Below the pieces are notes generated by a model. That model was not told the origin of the DNA. It made no database searches and saw nothing but the letters and a program-made list of their open reading frames with translations. A DNA stretch of 64,000 nucleotides from CAWJNF01 sp963844235. GTDB lineage: Bacteria; Actinomycetota; Thermoleophilia; Gaiellales; Gaiellaceae. How positions within the stretch are numbered: position 1 is the stretch's first letter; each line of letters opens with the position of its first letter. The translations under genes were made by a program, and so were the position numbers. The DNA lies in the NCBI GenBank assembly GCA_963844235.1, contig CAWJNF010000005.1, positions 496,001 to 560,000 of the forward strand, written 5' to 3'. This document shows positions 16,741-24,059 of the stretch, one piece after another.

Positions 16741-17112
16741 TCAGCGGGCGAGCGCGGGCTGGAGCCGCTGCGGGTAACGGAGTGCGCGAGCAAGCGCGGC
16801 CAGCGGGCCGGCCTTACCCGCCAGGCACTCACTCAGATCGTCGACGACCTCGAGCGACTGGGGTACGTCGCGCGTCGGGAAGACCCGTCCGACCGCCGGG
16901 CGAAGCTCGTCGTCTACACGGAGCGTGGTCGGGCCGCCTTCGAGGCGAGCCGGCGGATCATCGCCCGCATCGAGGACTAATACGCGGGCCGTCTCGGCGC
17001 GCGAGAATACGACGCGCTCCGCATGTCGCTGGGAAAGCTGATCGGTGGGCCTCGTGCCGCAGGCGGGAAGCCCGCGCCCTCGCGCGACCGCGAGCGCCGG
17101 GCGGCATCGTGA
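16741..17112 (+). pseudogene. Decayed MarR-family regulator gene with in-frame TAA
   Basis: The translated sequence GLEPLRVTECASKRG, LTRQALTQIVDDLERLGYVA, REDPSDRRAKLVVYTERGRAAF is a MarR winged helix-turn-helix including the wing. The frame meets TAA at 16978-16980, then continues as a normal MarR C-terminal helix (YAGRLGAREYDALRMSLGKL) to TGA at 17112. The N-terminal dimerisation helices are also missing: upstream codons in this frame have no family sequence. The gene therefore looks doubly damaged. The TGA at 17110-17112 overlaps the next gene as GTGA, a relic of an operon arrangement. Confidence 0.7.
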
Positions 17113-17531
17113 CCGCGACTGCGCGAGGGGCGCTCGCGGGAGCGGCCGCGGCGGCCGCATGGGCCGCGGCCGAGCCGGGCGCACAGCGCCTCTTCGGGAC
17201 GCCGTACTCGGATGTCAGGCTCCTGGGCGCGATCGTCACGCGCCGACGCGCCTGGCCACTCGTCGGCGTCGGACTGCACGTGGCGAACGGAGCCGTCTTC
17301 GGGGCGGTCTTCGCGCGACTCGGCGGCCGCGGCGTCGTGCAGGGGATCCTGGCGGCCGAGGCGGAGAACCTCGCGCTCTGGCCCGCGATGGCGCTGGTCG
17401 ATCGCCACCACCCCGATCGCCGCAGCGGAGCCTGGCCGCCGCTCTCTGTCAACGGTCGCGTGTTCGCCCAGGAGGTCACGGTTCACGCGCTCTTCGGCGC
17501 GATCCTGGGCGCGCTGACGCGGCGAACGTGA
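17109..17531 (+). CDS. Small predicted membrane protein
   Basis: This 140-residue hydrophobic protein starts at GTG 17109, overlapping the end of the MarR relic. It is rich in Ala, Gly and Val, with about three likely membrane segments (GALAGAAAAAAWAAAE, LVGVGLHVANGAVFGAVFA, VTVHALFGAILGAL) and a conserved-looking VDRHHPDR loop. I do not recognise a named family with certainty; it resembles uncharacterised actinobacterial membrane proteins often located next to regulators. The function is unknown. Confidence 0.65.
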   Translation: MTATARGALAGAAAAAAWAAAEPGAQRLFGTPYSDVRLLGAIVTRRRAWPLVGVGLHVANGAVFGAVFARLGGRGVVQGILAAEAENLALWPAMALVDRHHPDRRSGAWPPLSVNGRVFAQEVTVHALFGAILGALTRRT

Positions 17532-17709
17532 GATCGGCGGTTCCGCACTCGCGGCCTCGCCGAAACGCGACGTCACGCTGCTCGCTGAACTGGGTGCGGA
17601 GTGCGTCTACCCGGACGCTCGTGCGCTTCTTCTGATACACACCGGTAGTGGTCGAGCTCGACGGCATTCCCGGCGGGCTCGGCGGGGCGTTCGGTTCAGA
17701 GGAGGAACG

Positions 17710-18369
17710 ATGGCTCTACAGCTTGGCGATACTGCTCCCGACTTCGAGGCGGAGACGACCGAGGGTCGGATCAGCTTCCACGACTGGATCGGCGAGTCAT
17801 GGGCGGTGCTCTTCTCGCATCCCAAGGACTTCACCCCGGTCTGCACGACCGAGCTCGGCTACATGGCCAAGATCAAGCCCGAGTTCGAGCGCCGCAACGT
17901 CAAGGTCGTTGCGATCTCGGTCGACCCGACCGGAGATCACGAAGGGTGGGCCAAGGACATCGAGGAGACGCAGGGGCACGCTCCGAACTACCCGATCATC
18001 GGCGATGACGACTTCAACGTCTCCAAGCTGTACGGCATGCTGCCCGCGAGCGTGGAAGGCGACCCGAAGGCGCGTACGCCCGCCGACAACCAGACGGTGC
18101 GCAACGTCTTCGTGGTCGGGCCGGACAAGAAGATCAAGCTCATCCTCGTGTACCCGATGACGACGGGACGCAACTTCGACGAGGTGCTGCGGGTGATCGA
18201 CTCGCTGCAGCTGACGGCGAAGCACAAGGTTGCGACGCCGGTGAACTGGCAGCAGGGCGAGGACGTGATCATCGCCGGCTCGGTCTCGAACGACGAGGCC
18301 AAGGAGACCTATCCGGACGGCTGGAAGGAGCCTCGTCCCTACATCCGGATCGTGCCGCAGCCGCGCTGA
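17710..18369 (+). CDS. 1-Cys peroxiredoxin (Prx6-type)
   Basis: This is a 219-residue peroxiredoxin that reduces hydrogen peroxide and organic peroxides. The active-site segment HPKDFTPVCTTELG contains the peroxidatic Cys45 and Thr42; no second cysteine is present in the protein, so it is a 1-Cys enzyme that needs an external thiol. The C-terminal extension (VNWQQGEDVIIAGSVSNDEA, and GWKEPRPYIRI) matches the Prx6 subgroup. A very good ribosome site, GAGGAGG, precedes the ATG. It appears to be a single-gene unit before a sigma factor gene. Confidence 0.95.
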   Translation: MALQLGDTAPDFEAETTEGRISFHDWIGESWAVLFSHPKDFTPVCTTELGYMAKIKPEFERRNVKVVAISVDPTGDHEGWAKDIEETQGHAPNYPIIGDDDFNVSKLYGMLPASVEGDPKARTPADNQTVRNVFVVGPDKKIKLILVYPMTTGRNFDEVLRVIDSLQLTAKHKVATPVNWQQGEDVIIAGSVSNDEAKETYPDGWKEPRPYIRIVPQPR

Positions 18370-18423
18370 CGCTCGCCGTGCGGCACGTGGGCCCGTTGGC
18401 GGCCCGGGAGCAAGGCCGCCAGG

Positions 18424-18429
18424 TAAGCT
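18424..18429 (+). promoter_or_regulatory. Probable -10 box of the second SnoaL-type sigma gene
   Basis: TAAGCT ends 6 bases before the ATG at 18436, implying a leaderless mRNA. It is identical to the hexamer before the sigma gene at 15699. A TTGGCG at 18396 is too far (22 bases) to be a confident -35. Confidence 0.4.
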
Positions 18430-18435
18430 CGGCGC

Positions 18436-19428
18436 ATGGAGCTCGGTAGCACGAGCGGCACGGCGGTCGAGCCGGTCGAGCGCCGTCTCGAGGAGCACCG
18501 TGTCGAGCTGACGGCCTATTGCTATCGGATGCTCGGCTCGGCGTTCGATGCCGAGGACGCGGTGCAGGAGACGCTGGTGCGGGCCTGGCGAGGCTACGAC
18601 CGCTTCGAGGGCCGCTCGGCGCTGCGGTCATGGCTCTACCGCATCGCGAACAACGTATGCCTCGACATGCTCGAGGGACGGAAACGCCGCGCACGGCCGA
18701 TGGACCTCGGGCCCGCGCGCGAGCCGGAGGCCGCCAACCTGGCGACGCTGCCGGAGGAGAGCTGGGTCGGGCCGATACCCGACACCCGCGTCGTGCCGGA
18801 GGGGGACCCGGCGGAGGTCGCCGTCGCGCGCGAGACGGTGCGGCTCGCGTTCGTCGCGGCCCTGCAGCACCTGCCGCCGAGGCAGCGCGCCGTGCTCATC
18901 CTCTGCGAGGTCCTGCGCTGGAAGGCAGCCGAGGTCGCGGAGCTGCTCGAGACGAGCCTGGCGTCCGTCAACAGCGCGCTTCAGCGTGCACGGGCAACGC
19001 TCGCGGCCGGCAACGTGAGCGCTGCGACCACGACCCCGTCGGTCGAGCGGGCGGATGCTGAGCTGCTCGCCCGCTACGTCGACGCCTTCGAGCGCTACGA
19101 CATGGACGCTCTCACGGCCTTGATCCACGAGGACGCCACCCAGTCGATGCCGCCGTACGACCTGTGGCTCAGCGGCCGCGACGACATCCTCACCTGGTGG
19201 GTCGGCCCGGGCGCCGCCTGCCGCGGCTCGCAGGTGATCCCGACGATGGCGGCGAACGGCGCGCCGGCCTTCGGGCAGTACAAGCCGAGCGAGTCCGGCG
19301 ACGGCTACGAGCCGTGGGCGCTGCAGGTGCTCGAGATCGAAGACGGTCGCATCGTCGAGCTCACGTTCTTCCTCGATACCGAGACGGTCTTCCCGCTCTT
19401 CGGCCTGCCGTTGCAGCTCGAGCCGTAG
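18436..19428 (+). CDS. ECF RNA polymerase sigma factor with C-terminal SnoaL-like domain
   Basis: This 330-residue protein is a paralogue of the sigma factor at 14668-15699 and belongs to the same SigG-like group. Region 2: YCYRMLGSAFDAEDAVQETLVRAW, LRSWLYRIANNVCLDMLEG. Region 4: LPPRQRAVLILCEVLRWKAAEVAELLETSLASVNSALQRA. The SnoaL-like domain is at about 205-330 (YVDAFERYDMDALTALIHEDATQSMPPYDLWLSG). Two such factors within 4 kb suggest local expansion of environmental sigma control. No anti-sigma factor gene is adjacent. Confidence 0.93.
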   Translation: MELGSTSGTAVEPVERRLEEHRVELTAYCYRMLGSAFDAEDAVQETLVRAWRGYDRFEGRSALRSWLYRIANNVCLDMLEGRKRRARPMDLGPAREPEAANLATLPEESWVGPIPDTRVVPEGDPAEVAVARETVRLAFVAALQHLPPRQRAVLILCEVLRWKAAEVAELLETSLASVNSALQRARATLAAGNVSAATTTPSVERADAELLARYVDAFERYDMDALTALIHEDATQSMPPYDLWLSGRDDILTWWVGPGAACRGSQVIPTMAANGAPAFGQYKPSESGDGYEPWALQVLEIEDGRIVELTFFLDTETVFPLFGLPLQLEP

Positions 19429-19465
19429 GGTCCGCTCGGGTCGTCCAACCTCTTTCCGCCGGACG

Positions 19466-19879
19466 CTAGCCCTCGGCCGCGCTGGGGTTCATCCAGAACA
19501 CCTCCCAGAGGTGGCCGTCGGGGTCGTTGAAGCTGCGCCCGTACATGAAGTCCATCTCCATCGGGTCGTTCGCGGGCGAGCCGCCGGCCGCAAGCGCCTT
19601 GTCGGCGAGCTCGTCGACCTGCTCGCGACTCTCCGCCGTGAGCGCCAGGATCGCTTCCGTCGCCGTAGCCGCATCGAGATCGTCTTCTTCGTGAAATCCC
19701 GGAAGCGGCTTCGACGAGGAGCATGACGAAGGCCTCGTCGCTGACGATCATGCAGGTCGCTGCTCGTCGGTGAACCGCGGATCGAACGCGAATCCGAGCT
19801 TCGTGAAGAACTCGACCGATCGGTTCAGGTCCTTGACGGCGAGATTGACGAAGATCTGCCGGGACGTGGCGGCTGCCAT
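19466..19879 (-). pseudogene. VOC-family protein gene broken by three single-base deletions
   Basis: From the ATG at 19879 (ribosome site GAGGAGG) the frame reads MAAATSRQIFVNLAVKDLNR and VEFFTKLGFAFDPRFTDEQ. It then continues in a second frame (ATCMIVSDEAFVMLLVEA), a third (RFRDFTKKTIS) and a further one (DAATATEAILALTAESREQ, through GRSFNDPDGHLWEVFWMNP) to TAG at 19466. Together these give a complete VOC (glyoxalase-like) protein. Restoring one base near 19759, 19707 and 19674 repairs it; each falls in a short G/C run. This is either a recent pseudogene or sequencing error. Its start overlaps the STAS gene stop as TGATG. Confidence 0.75.
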
Positions 19880-20244
19880 CAATCCTCCTCTGGTGGGTTT
19901 CGGAGCTCACCGTTGAGACGGTTCGAGCCGTACGAACTCATCGCTCGCCCCGGGCCGTCCGCGAGGACTTCCGTCAGCCCCATGAAGGAGACGAGCCCGA
20001 GCAGCTCCTCGGATCCGTGGCGCAGGCGCACCTGGCACCCGTAGCGCCGCGCCGCGAGCTGAAGGCGCGCGAGCGCGTCGACCGTGACCGCATCGGGCTC
20101 GACACCCCGCACGTCGCAGAGGACGAGCTCGGCACCGCTCGAAGCCAGCAGGCGGCAGACACGATCGCAGAGCCCGGGTAGGTCGGCGCGCGCGATCGGG
20201 CCGCGCACGGCGAAAGCTACCGTGGTCAGCCCGGCCCTCGTCAT
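19879..20244 (-). CDS. STAS-domain protein (anti-sigma factor antagonist-like)
   Basis: This 121-residue protein has the STAS layout: strand (TTVAFAVRGPIARAD), helix (LPGLCDRVCRLLAS), strand (ELVLCDVRG), helix (VDALARLQLAARRYG), strand (CQVRLRH) and helix (LLGLVSFMGLTEVL). The SpoIIAA-type phosphorylatable Ser in the D-S/T-S-G loop is not clearly present (DVRGVEPDAVT), so phospho-switch control is doubtful. It is translationally coupled to the broken VOC gene downstream. It could modulate anti-sigma or sensor complexes; no partner kinase is adjacent. Confidence 0.8.
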   Translation of the reverse strand: MTRAGLTTVAFAVRGPIARADLPGLCDRVCRLLASSGAELVLCDVRGVEPDAVTVDALARLQLAARRYGCQVRLRHGSEELLGLVSFMGLTEVLADGPGRAMSSYGSNRLNGELRNPPEED

Positions 20245-20301
20245 CGGGATAAGGACGGCCCGGCCGGGAGAAAGTCATCTGCGGAGGTCTGGATATATTT
20301 G

Positions 20302-20333
20302 TTGACGCATATATGTGTTTATGATTATATAAT
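20302..20333 (+). promoter_or_regulatory. Promoter and possible operator of the first ArsR gene
   Basis: In an unusually AT-rich island, TTGACG (20302-20307), 17 bases and TTATAT (20325-20330) end 6 bases before the ATG at 20337, giving a leaderless start. TATAAT at 20328-20333 is a second possible -10, but it would place initiation inside the gene. The near-palindrome ACGCATATATGTGT (20305-20318) between the boxes is a candidate ArsR binding site. Confidence 0.65.
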
Positions 20334-20336
20334 GCC

Positions 20337-20639
20337 ATGACGACGTTCGAGGTCGTGGCGGAGCCGGCGCGGCGCCAGCTCCTGGATGTGCTGATCGCGG
20401 GGCCCACAGCCGTCGGCGAGCTCGCGCTGAAGACGGGACTGAGCCAGCCGAACACCTCGCGGCACCTGCGGATCCTGCGGGAAGCCGGTCTCGTGGAGCC
20501 GACGCCCGACGGCCAGAGGCGGCTGTACGCCCTGCGCCCCGGGGGTCTCGCGGAGCTGGAGCTGTGGCTCGCCCCCTACCGAGCCCTCTGGAGCGACGGG
20601 CTCGACGCCCTCGAGCGGCACCTCGACGAAACGGAGTGA
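20337..20639 (+). CDS. ArsR-family transcriptional regulator (SRPBCC-linked)
   Basis: This 100-residue winged-helix repressor has MTTFEVVAEPARRQLLDVL and the recognition helix region SQPNTSRHLRILREAGLV, followed by the wing VEPTPDGQRRLYAL. It lacks the CxC metal-binding motif of arsenic sensors, like most members paired with SRPBCC genes. The gene lies 4 bases before an SRPBCC gene and is probably autoregulated through the AT-rich palindrome in its promoter. The ligand is unknown. Confidence 0.92.
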   Translation: MTTFEVVAEPARRQLLDVLIAGPTAVGELALKTGLSQPNTSRHLRILREAGLVEPTPDGQRRLYALRPGGLAELELWLAPYRALWSDGLDALERHLDETE

Positions 20640-20643
20640 TCGC

Positions 20644-21180
20644 ATGACCGACGACGCTGACGCAGTTCTGACCGACGATCGCGGACGCCCGCTGCTGCGC
20701 TTCGAACGAATGCTCGCGCATACGCCCGAGCGCGTGTGGCGAGCCCTGACCGAGCCCGGAGAGCTGGCTGCCTGGCACCCGAGCCCGTTCGAGCTCGAGC
20801 CGGTGGTCGGCGGAGCCGTCAGCTACGGCAGGGCGGACGACGGTGAGGCCATGCCCGACGGCGAGATCACCGAGTACGACCCTCCACGGGCGCTTGCCTA
20901 CAGCTGGGGCGAGGATCTCCTGCGCTTCGAGCTGCACCCGCGTGACGGCGGCTGCCTGCTGGTGCTCACCCATAACTTCGACGACCGCTTCAAGGCTGCG
21001 CGCGACGCCGCCGGCTGGCATCTGTGCCTCGCAGCCCTGTCGGCGTCGCTCGATGGCGAGGATCCACAGGCAGGCAGCGATGCCGAAGGGCTGCCGCTCG
21101 GCTGGCAGGGGCTGAACCGCCAGTACGAGCGCCGGTTCGGGATCCCGGCCGAGAAGGCGACGCCGCCGCCGGGGCGCTGA
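20644..21180 (+). CDS. SRPBCC / AHSA1-like domain protein
   Basis: This 178-residue START-like helix-grip protein contains the family hallmark FERMLAHTPERVWRALTEPGELAAWHP and a central strand, PDGEITEYDPPRALAYSWGEDLLRFEL. It is co-transcribed with the upstream ArsR gene (4-base gap). Such ArsR-AHSA1 pairs are common in actinobacteria; the SRPBCC protein may bind a small hydrophobic ligand, but its biochemical role is not established. The C-terminal tail (FGIPAEKATPPPGR) is disordered-looking. Confidence 0.9.
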   Translation: MTDDADAVLTDDRGRPLLRFERMLAHTPERVWRALTEPGELAAWHPSPFELEPVVGGAVSYGRADDGEAMPDGEITEYDPPRALAYSWGEDLLRFELHPRDGGCLLVLTHNFDDRFKAARDAAGWHLCLAALSASLDGEDPQAGSDAEGLPLGWQGLNRQYERRFGIPAEKATPPPGR

Positions 21181-21182
21181 GG

Positions 21183-21239
21183 CGCGTATCAGTCAGACGC
21201 GACCGATGAGTTCCGCAGGCCGGGAAGGTCTGATACGCG
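21183..21239. promoter_or_regulatory. Inverted repeat upstream of the MFS gene
   Basis: CGCGTATCAG (21183-21192) and CTGATACGCG (21230-21239) are perfect 10-base inverted arms 37 bases apart, in the 93-base gap between the SRPBCC stop and the MFS start. The wide spacing fits a looped operator or paired half-sites better than a terminator; there is no T-run. A role in MFS control is inference. Confidence 0.45.
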
Positions 21240-21273
21240 GTGGTCGTTAACTCGACGGAGGTGTAGAAGCCGG

Positions 21274-22731
21274 ATGACCTTGGACACCCGTACACGCTGG
21301 CTGGCGCTGCTCGTGCTGTGCCTGGGCGACCTGATGATCGTCCTCGACACGACGATCGTGAACGTCGCATTGCCGTCGATCAGCGAGGACCTCGGCTTCT
21401 CCGAAACCTCGCTCGCCTGGGTGGTGAACGCCTACCTGCTCACCTTCGGCGGCTTCCTCCTGCTCGGTGGCAGGCTCGGCGACCTCTACGGCCACCGCCG
21501 CATGTTCCTGATCGGCATCACCGGCTTCACGCTGGCGTCGATCGCGTGCGGCCTCGCCACGACTCAGGGGATGCTGGTCGGCGCACGGGCGGTGCAGGGG
21601 CTCGGCGGCGCGGTCGTCTCGGCCGTCGCGTTGTCGTTGATCATGAACCTCTTCACCGAGCCCGCCGAGCGGGCGAAGGCGATGGGGGTCTTCGGCTTCG
21701 TCGTGGCCGGGGGCGGAAGCATCGGGGTGCTCCTGGGCGGGATCCTGACGGACGTCCTCAACTGGCACTGGATCTTCCTCGTCAACGTCCCGATCGGCGT
21801 CGCGGTCTACATCCTCACCGTGAAGCTGCTACCGGCCGCACGCGGTCCGGCCGCGAAGGGGCGCCTGGACGTCGCCGGCGCGGTGACGGTGACCGCCTCG
21901 CTGATGCTCGCTGTCTACGCAATCGTGAACGGGAACGAGGCCGGCTGGGGCTCGGGCCAGACGATCGGCCTCCTGGCCGCCGCGGCGGCTCTGCTGGGGC
22001 TCTTCCTCGTCATCGAGGCGCGCGTGCCCTCGCCGCTGATGCCGCTCGGCCTCTTCCGGTTGCGCAATGTCGCCACAGCGAACGGCGTCGGCGTGCTCTG
22101 GGCGGCGGCCATGTTCGCGTGGTTCTTCCTGTCCGCGCTGTACCTCCAGCAGGTGCTCGGCTACAGCCCGCTCGAGGTCGGTCTCGCGTTCCTCCCGGCG
22201 AATCTGATCATGGGGGCGTTCTCCGTCGGCCTCTCGGCCAAGATCGTCATGCGCTTCGGCATCCGAGCGCCGCTGGCGGTTGGGCTGCTGCTGGCTGCCG
22301 TCGGGCTCGTGCTCTTCGCGCGGGCACCCGTCGACGGGACCTTCGTGGTCGATGTCCTGCCAAGCATGCTCCTGCTCGGCATCGGCGCCGGCATGGCGTT
22401 CAACCCGGTGCTGCTGGCCGCGATGAGCGACGTCGAGCCGAGCGAGTCCGGCCTTGCGTCGGGCGTCGTCAACACGTCGTTCATGATGGGCGGCGCGCTC
22501 GGGCTCGCGATCCTCGCGAGCCTCGCCGCCTCCCGCGCGGACGACAGCCTCGCGGCCGGCGAGGACGAGCTCGTCGCGCTGACCAGCGGCTACCACGCGG
22601 CGTTCCTCGTCGGGGCGCTCTTCGCCCTGGCGGCGGCCGTGCTCGGAGCGACGCTGTTGCGCACCGGTGCCGCAGCCGGCGCTCACGGCGGAGAGCACGT
22701 CGGCGCCCCGGCGGGCGCCGAGGCCGAGTAG
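21274..22731 (+). CDS. MFS drug-exporter-like transporter (DHA2, 14-TM type)
   Basis: This is a 485-residue major facilitator of the EmrB/QacA class, predicted to export drugs or toxic organics with proton antiport. Visible signatures are motif D1 LDTTIVNVALPSI in helix 1, motif A GGRLGDLYGHRRMFL after helix 2, and motif C GGGSIGVLLGGILTDVLNWHWIFLVNVP in helix 5. About 14 hydrophobic stretches are present. A wide inverted repeat lies just upstream of the gene. The C-terminal tail is short and charged. The substrate cannot be read from the sequence. Confidence 0.95.
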   Translation: MTLDTRTRWLALLVLCLGDLMIVLDTTIVNVALPSISEDLGFSETSLAWVVNAYLLTFGGFLLLGGRLGDLYGHRRMFLIGITGFTLASIACGLATTQGMLVGARAVQGLGGAVVSAVALSLIMNLFTEPAERAKAMGVFGFVVAGGGSIGVLLGGILTDVLNWHWIFLVNVPIGVAVYILTVKLLPAARGPAAKGRLDVAGAVTVTASLMLAVYAIVNGNEAGWGSGQTIGLLAAAAALLGLFLVIEARVPSPLMPLGLFRLRNVATANGVGVLWAAAMFAWFFLSALYLQQVLGYSPLEVGLAFLPANLIMGAFSVGLSAKIVMRFGIRAPLAVGLLLAAVGLVLFARAPVDGTFVVDVLPSMLLLGIGAGMAFNPVLLAAMSDVEPSESGLASGVVNTSFMMGGALGLAILASLAASRADDSLAAGEDELVALTSGYHAAFLVGALFALAAAVLGATLLRTGAAAGAHGGEHVGAPAGAEAE

Positions 22732-22816
22732 CCCGCGCGGATGGATCAGCCGGCGGCCGGTGCGCGTCTGCGCGCGATCGCGAGCATGATCGAAGGCGTC
22801 TGGCTCGATCAGTGCC

Positions 22817-24022
22817 TTACCACGAGCCACCCGTCTGACCCGTCGGAGCCGATCGCGACGGCTCTGCGTCGCTCCGGCCTCCTGCTGCGGCGGGGCGCGA
22901 CCGAGCCGGGGAGCGAGACGCCCCTCTAGCCGTTCGGGCGGCGATGGCTGCCGCGATGCGCTCCGCGTCCCTGCCGACGCCGTGGACCATCGACGAGGAC
23001 GCCGCGTAGAGGAAGGCGAGACCGACGAAGTAGAGCCCCGGCTCGTCGGGCACGATGCCGCGCTCGTGGCGTGGGCCCTGTTGCTCGAGGACGGGGAGGT
23101 CGATCCAGGAGTAGTCGGGATCGAAGCCCGTGCACCAGACGACGTTGGCGACGTCGAGCACACGATCGTTCTCGAGCAACGGCAACCCGTCCCGTACTCC
23201 TGCGATTCGGGGGACGCGCTCGACTCCCGCGGCGGCGAGATCCTTCGGCTTGGTCCGCACGAGCGGCATGCCGTGACTCAGGACCTTCGAGCGCACCTTC
23301 CGGCCCACCGGCGTGCGCACGGTCAGGACACGGTGGAAGGCGCCGCGCAATACGAGGTCCGCGAGCGCGTATCGTGCCGCCAGGCCCTCGATACGAAACG
23401 GGACGTGGCCGGGGTGCCTGCCCGAGAGCCACGTCGACTGGTGGCGTGCCAGCTCGAGCGCGATCTCGGCTCCCGAGTTGCCCGCACCCACGACGAGGGT
23501 CCCGCCCTCGTGCAGCTGGGAGGGATTGCGGTAGTCGCCGGAGTGCAGCTGCACGATGGCCGGGCCGAGCTCGTCGGCGAAGGCCGGCCGCCGAGGCTTC
23601 TGCCAGTTCGACATGGCCACGACGACGTTGTCGGCCTCGAACCGCAGATCGCCCGCCGTGAGGACGAAACCGCTGCCGTTGCGCGCGAGCCTGTCGACCC
23701 TGACGCCCGTCCTGACCGGCAGCTCGAACCGCGCCGCATAGGTCTCCAAGTAGTCGGCCATCTCGTCCTTGCTCGGAAACGAGTGTCGGGCGGCCGGGAA
23801 GGGCAACCCGTCGAGCCCGTTGTGGCGGGCGGGCGTGAACAGGCGGAGCGAGTCCCACCGCGCCCGCCAGGAGTCGCCCACCCGCTCGTTGGCGTCGAGG
23901 ATCGTGAACGGAAGGTCCTGCCGCTCGAGGTGGAAGCCGACCGACAGGCCCGCCTGGCCGGCGCCGACCACGATGGTCTCGACGTGCTCGGCCTCACGCG
24001 CGTCGTTCGTTCCGCTCGACAT
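22817..24022 (-). CDS. Flavin-containing monooxygenase-like NAD(P)-binding protein
   Basis: This is a 401-residue FMO/CzcO-type flavoprotein. It has an FAD-binding GxGxxG (TIVVGAGQAGLSVGFHL), a second dinucleotide site (TLVVGAGNSGAEIALELA), and a terminal FAD motif (GLYFVGLAFLYAASSSMVHGVGRDAERIA). Members oxidise N, S or carbonyl (Baeyer-Villiger) substrates, although many annotated ones are uncharacterised. The ATG at 24022 is preceded by an A/G-rich stretch (GGAGGCGATC), consistent with a ribosome site. The last 40 residues are low-complexity. The gene is convergent with the MFS gene and follows a HD-GYP/LuxR gene on the same strand after 37 bases. Confidence 0.92.
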   Translation of the reverse strand: MSSGTNDAREAEHVETIVVGAGQAGLSVGFHLERQDLPFTILDANERVGDSWRARWDSLRLFTPARHNGLDGLPFPAARHSFPSKDEMADYLETYAARFELPVRTGVRVDRLARNGSGFVLTAGDLRFEADNVVVAMSNWQKPRRPAFADELGPAIVQLHSGDYRNPSQLHEGGTLVVGAGNSGAEIALELARHQSTWLSGRHPGHVPFRIEGLAARYALADLVLRGAFHRVLTVRTPVGRKVRSKVLSHGMPLVRTKPKDLAAAGVERVPRIAGVRDGLPLLENDRVLDVANVVWCTGFDPDYSWIDLPVLEQQGPRHERGIVPDEPGLYFVGLAFLYAASSSMVHGVGRDAERIAAAIAARTARGASRSPARSRPAAAGGRSDAEPSRSAPTGQTGGSW

Positions 24023-24059
24023 GATCGCCTCCTGCTGGTCGGGGCTCCTCAGCCGGACG

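Noticed and set aside
22741..22929. Possible 62-residue gene after the MFS transporter
   Set aside because: It has no ribosome site or recognisable sequence and overlaps the 3' end of the flavin monooxygenase gene on the other strand.
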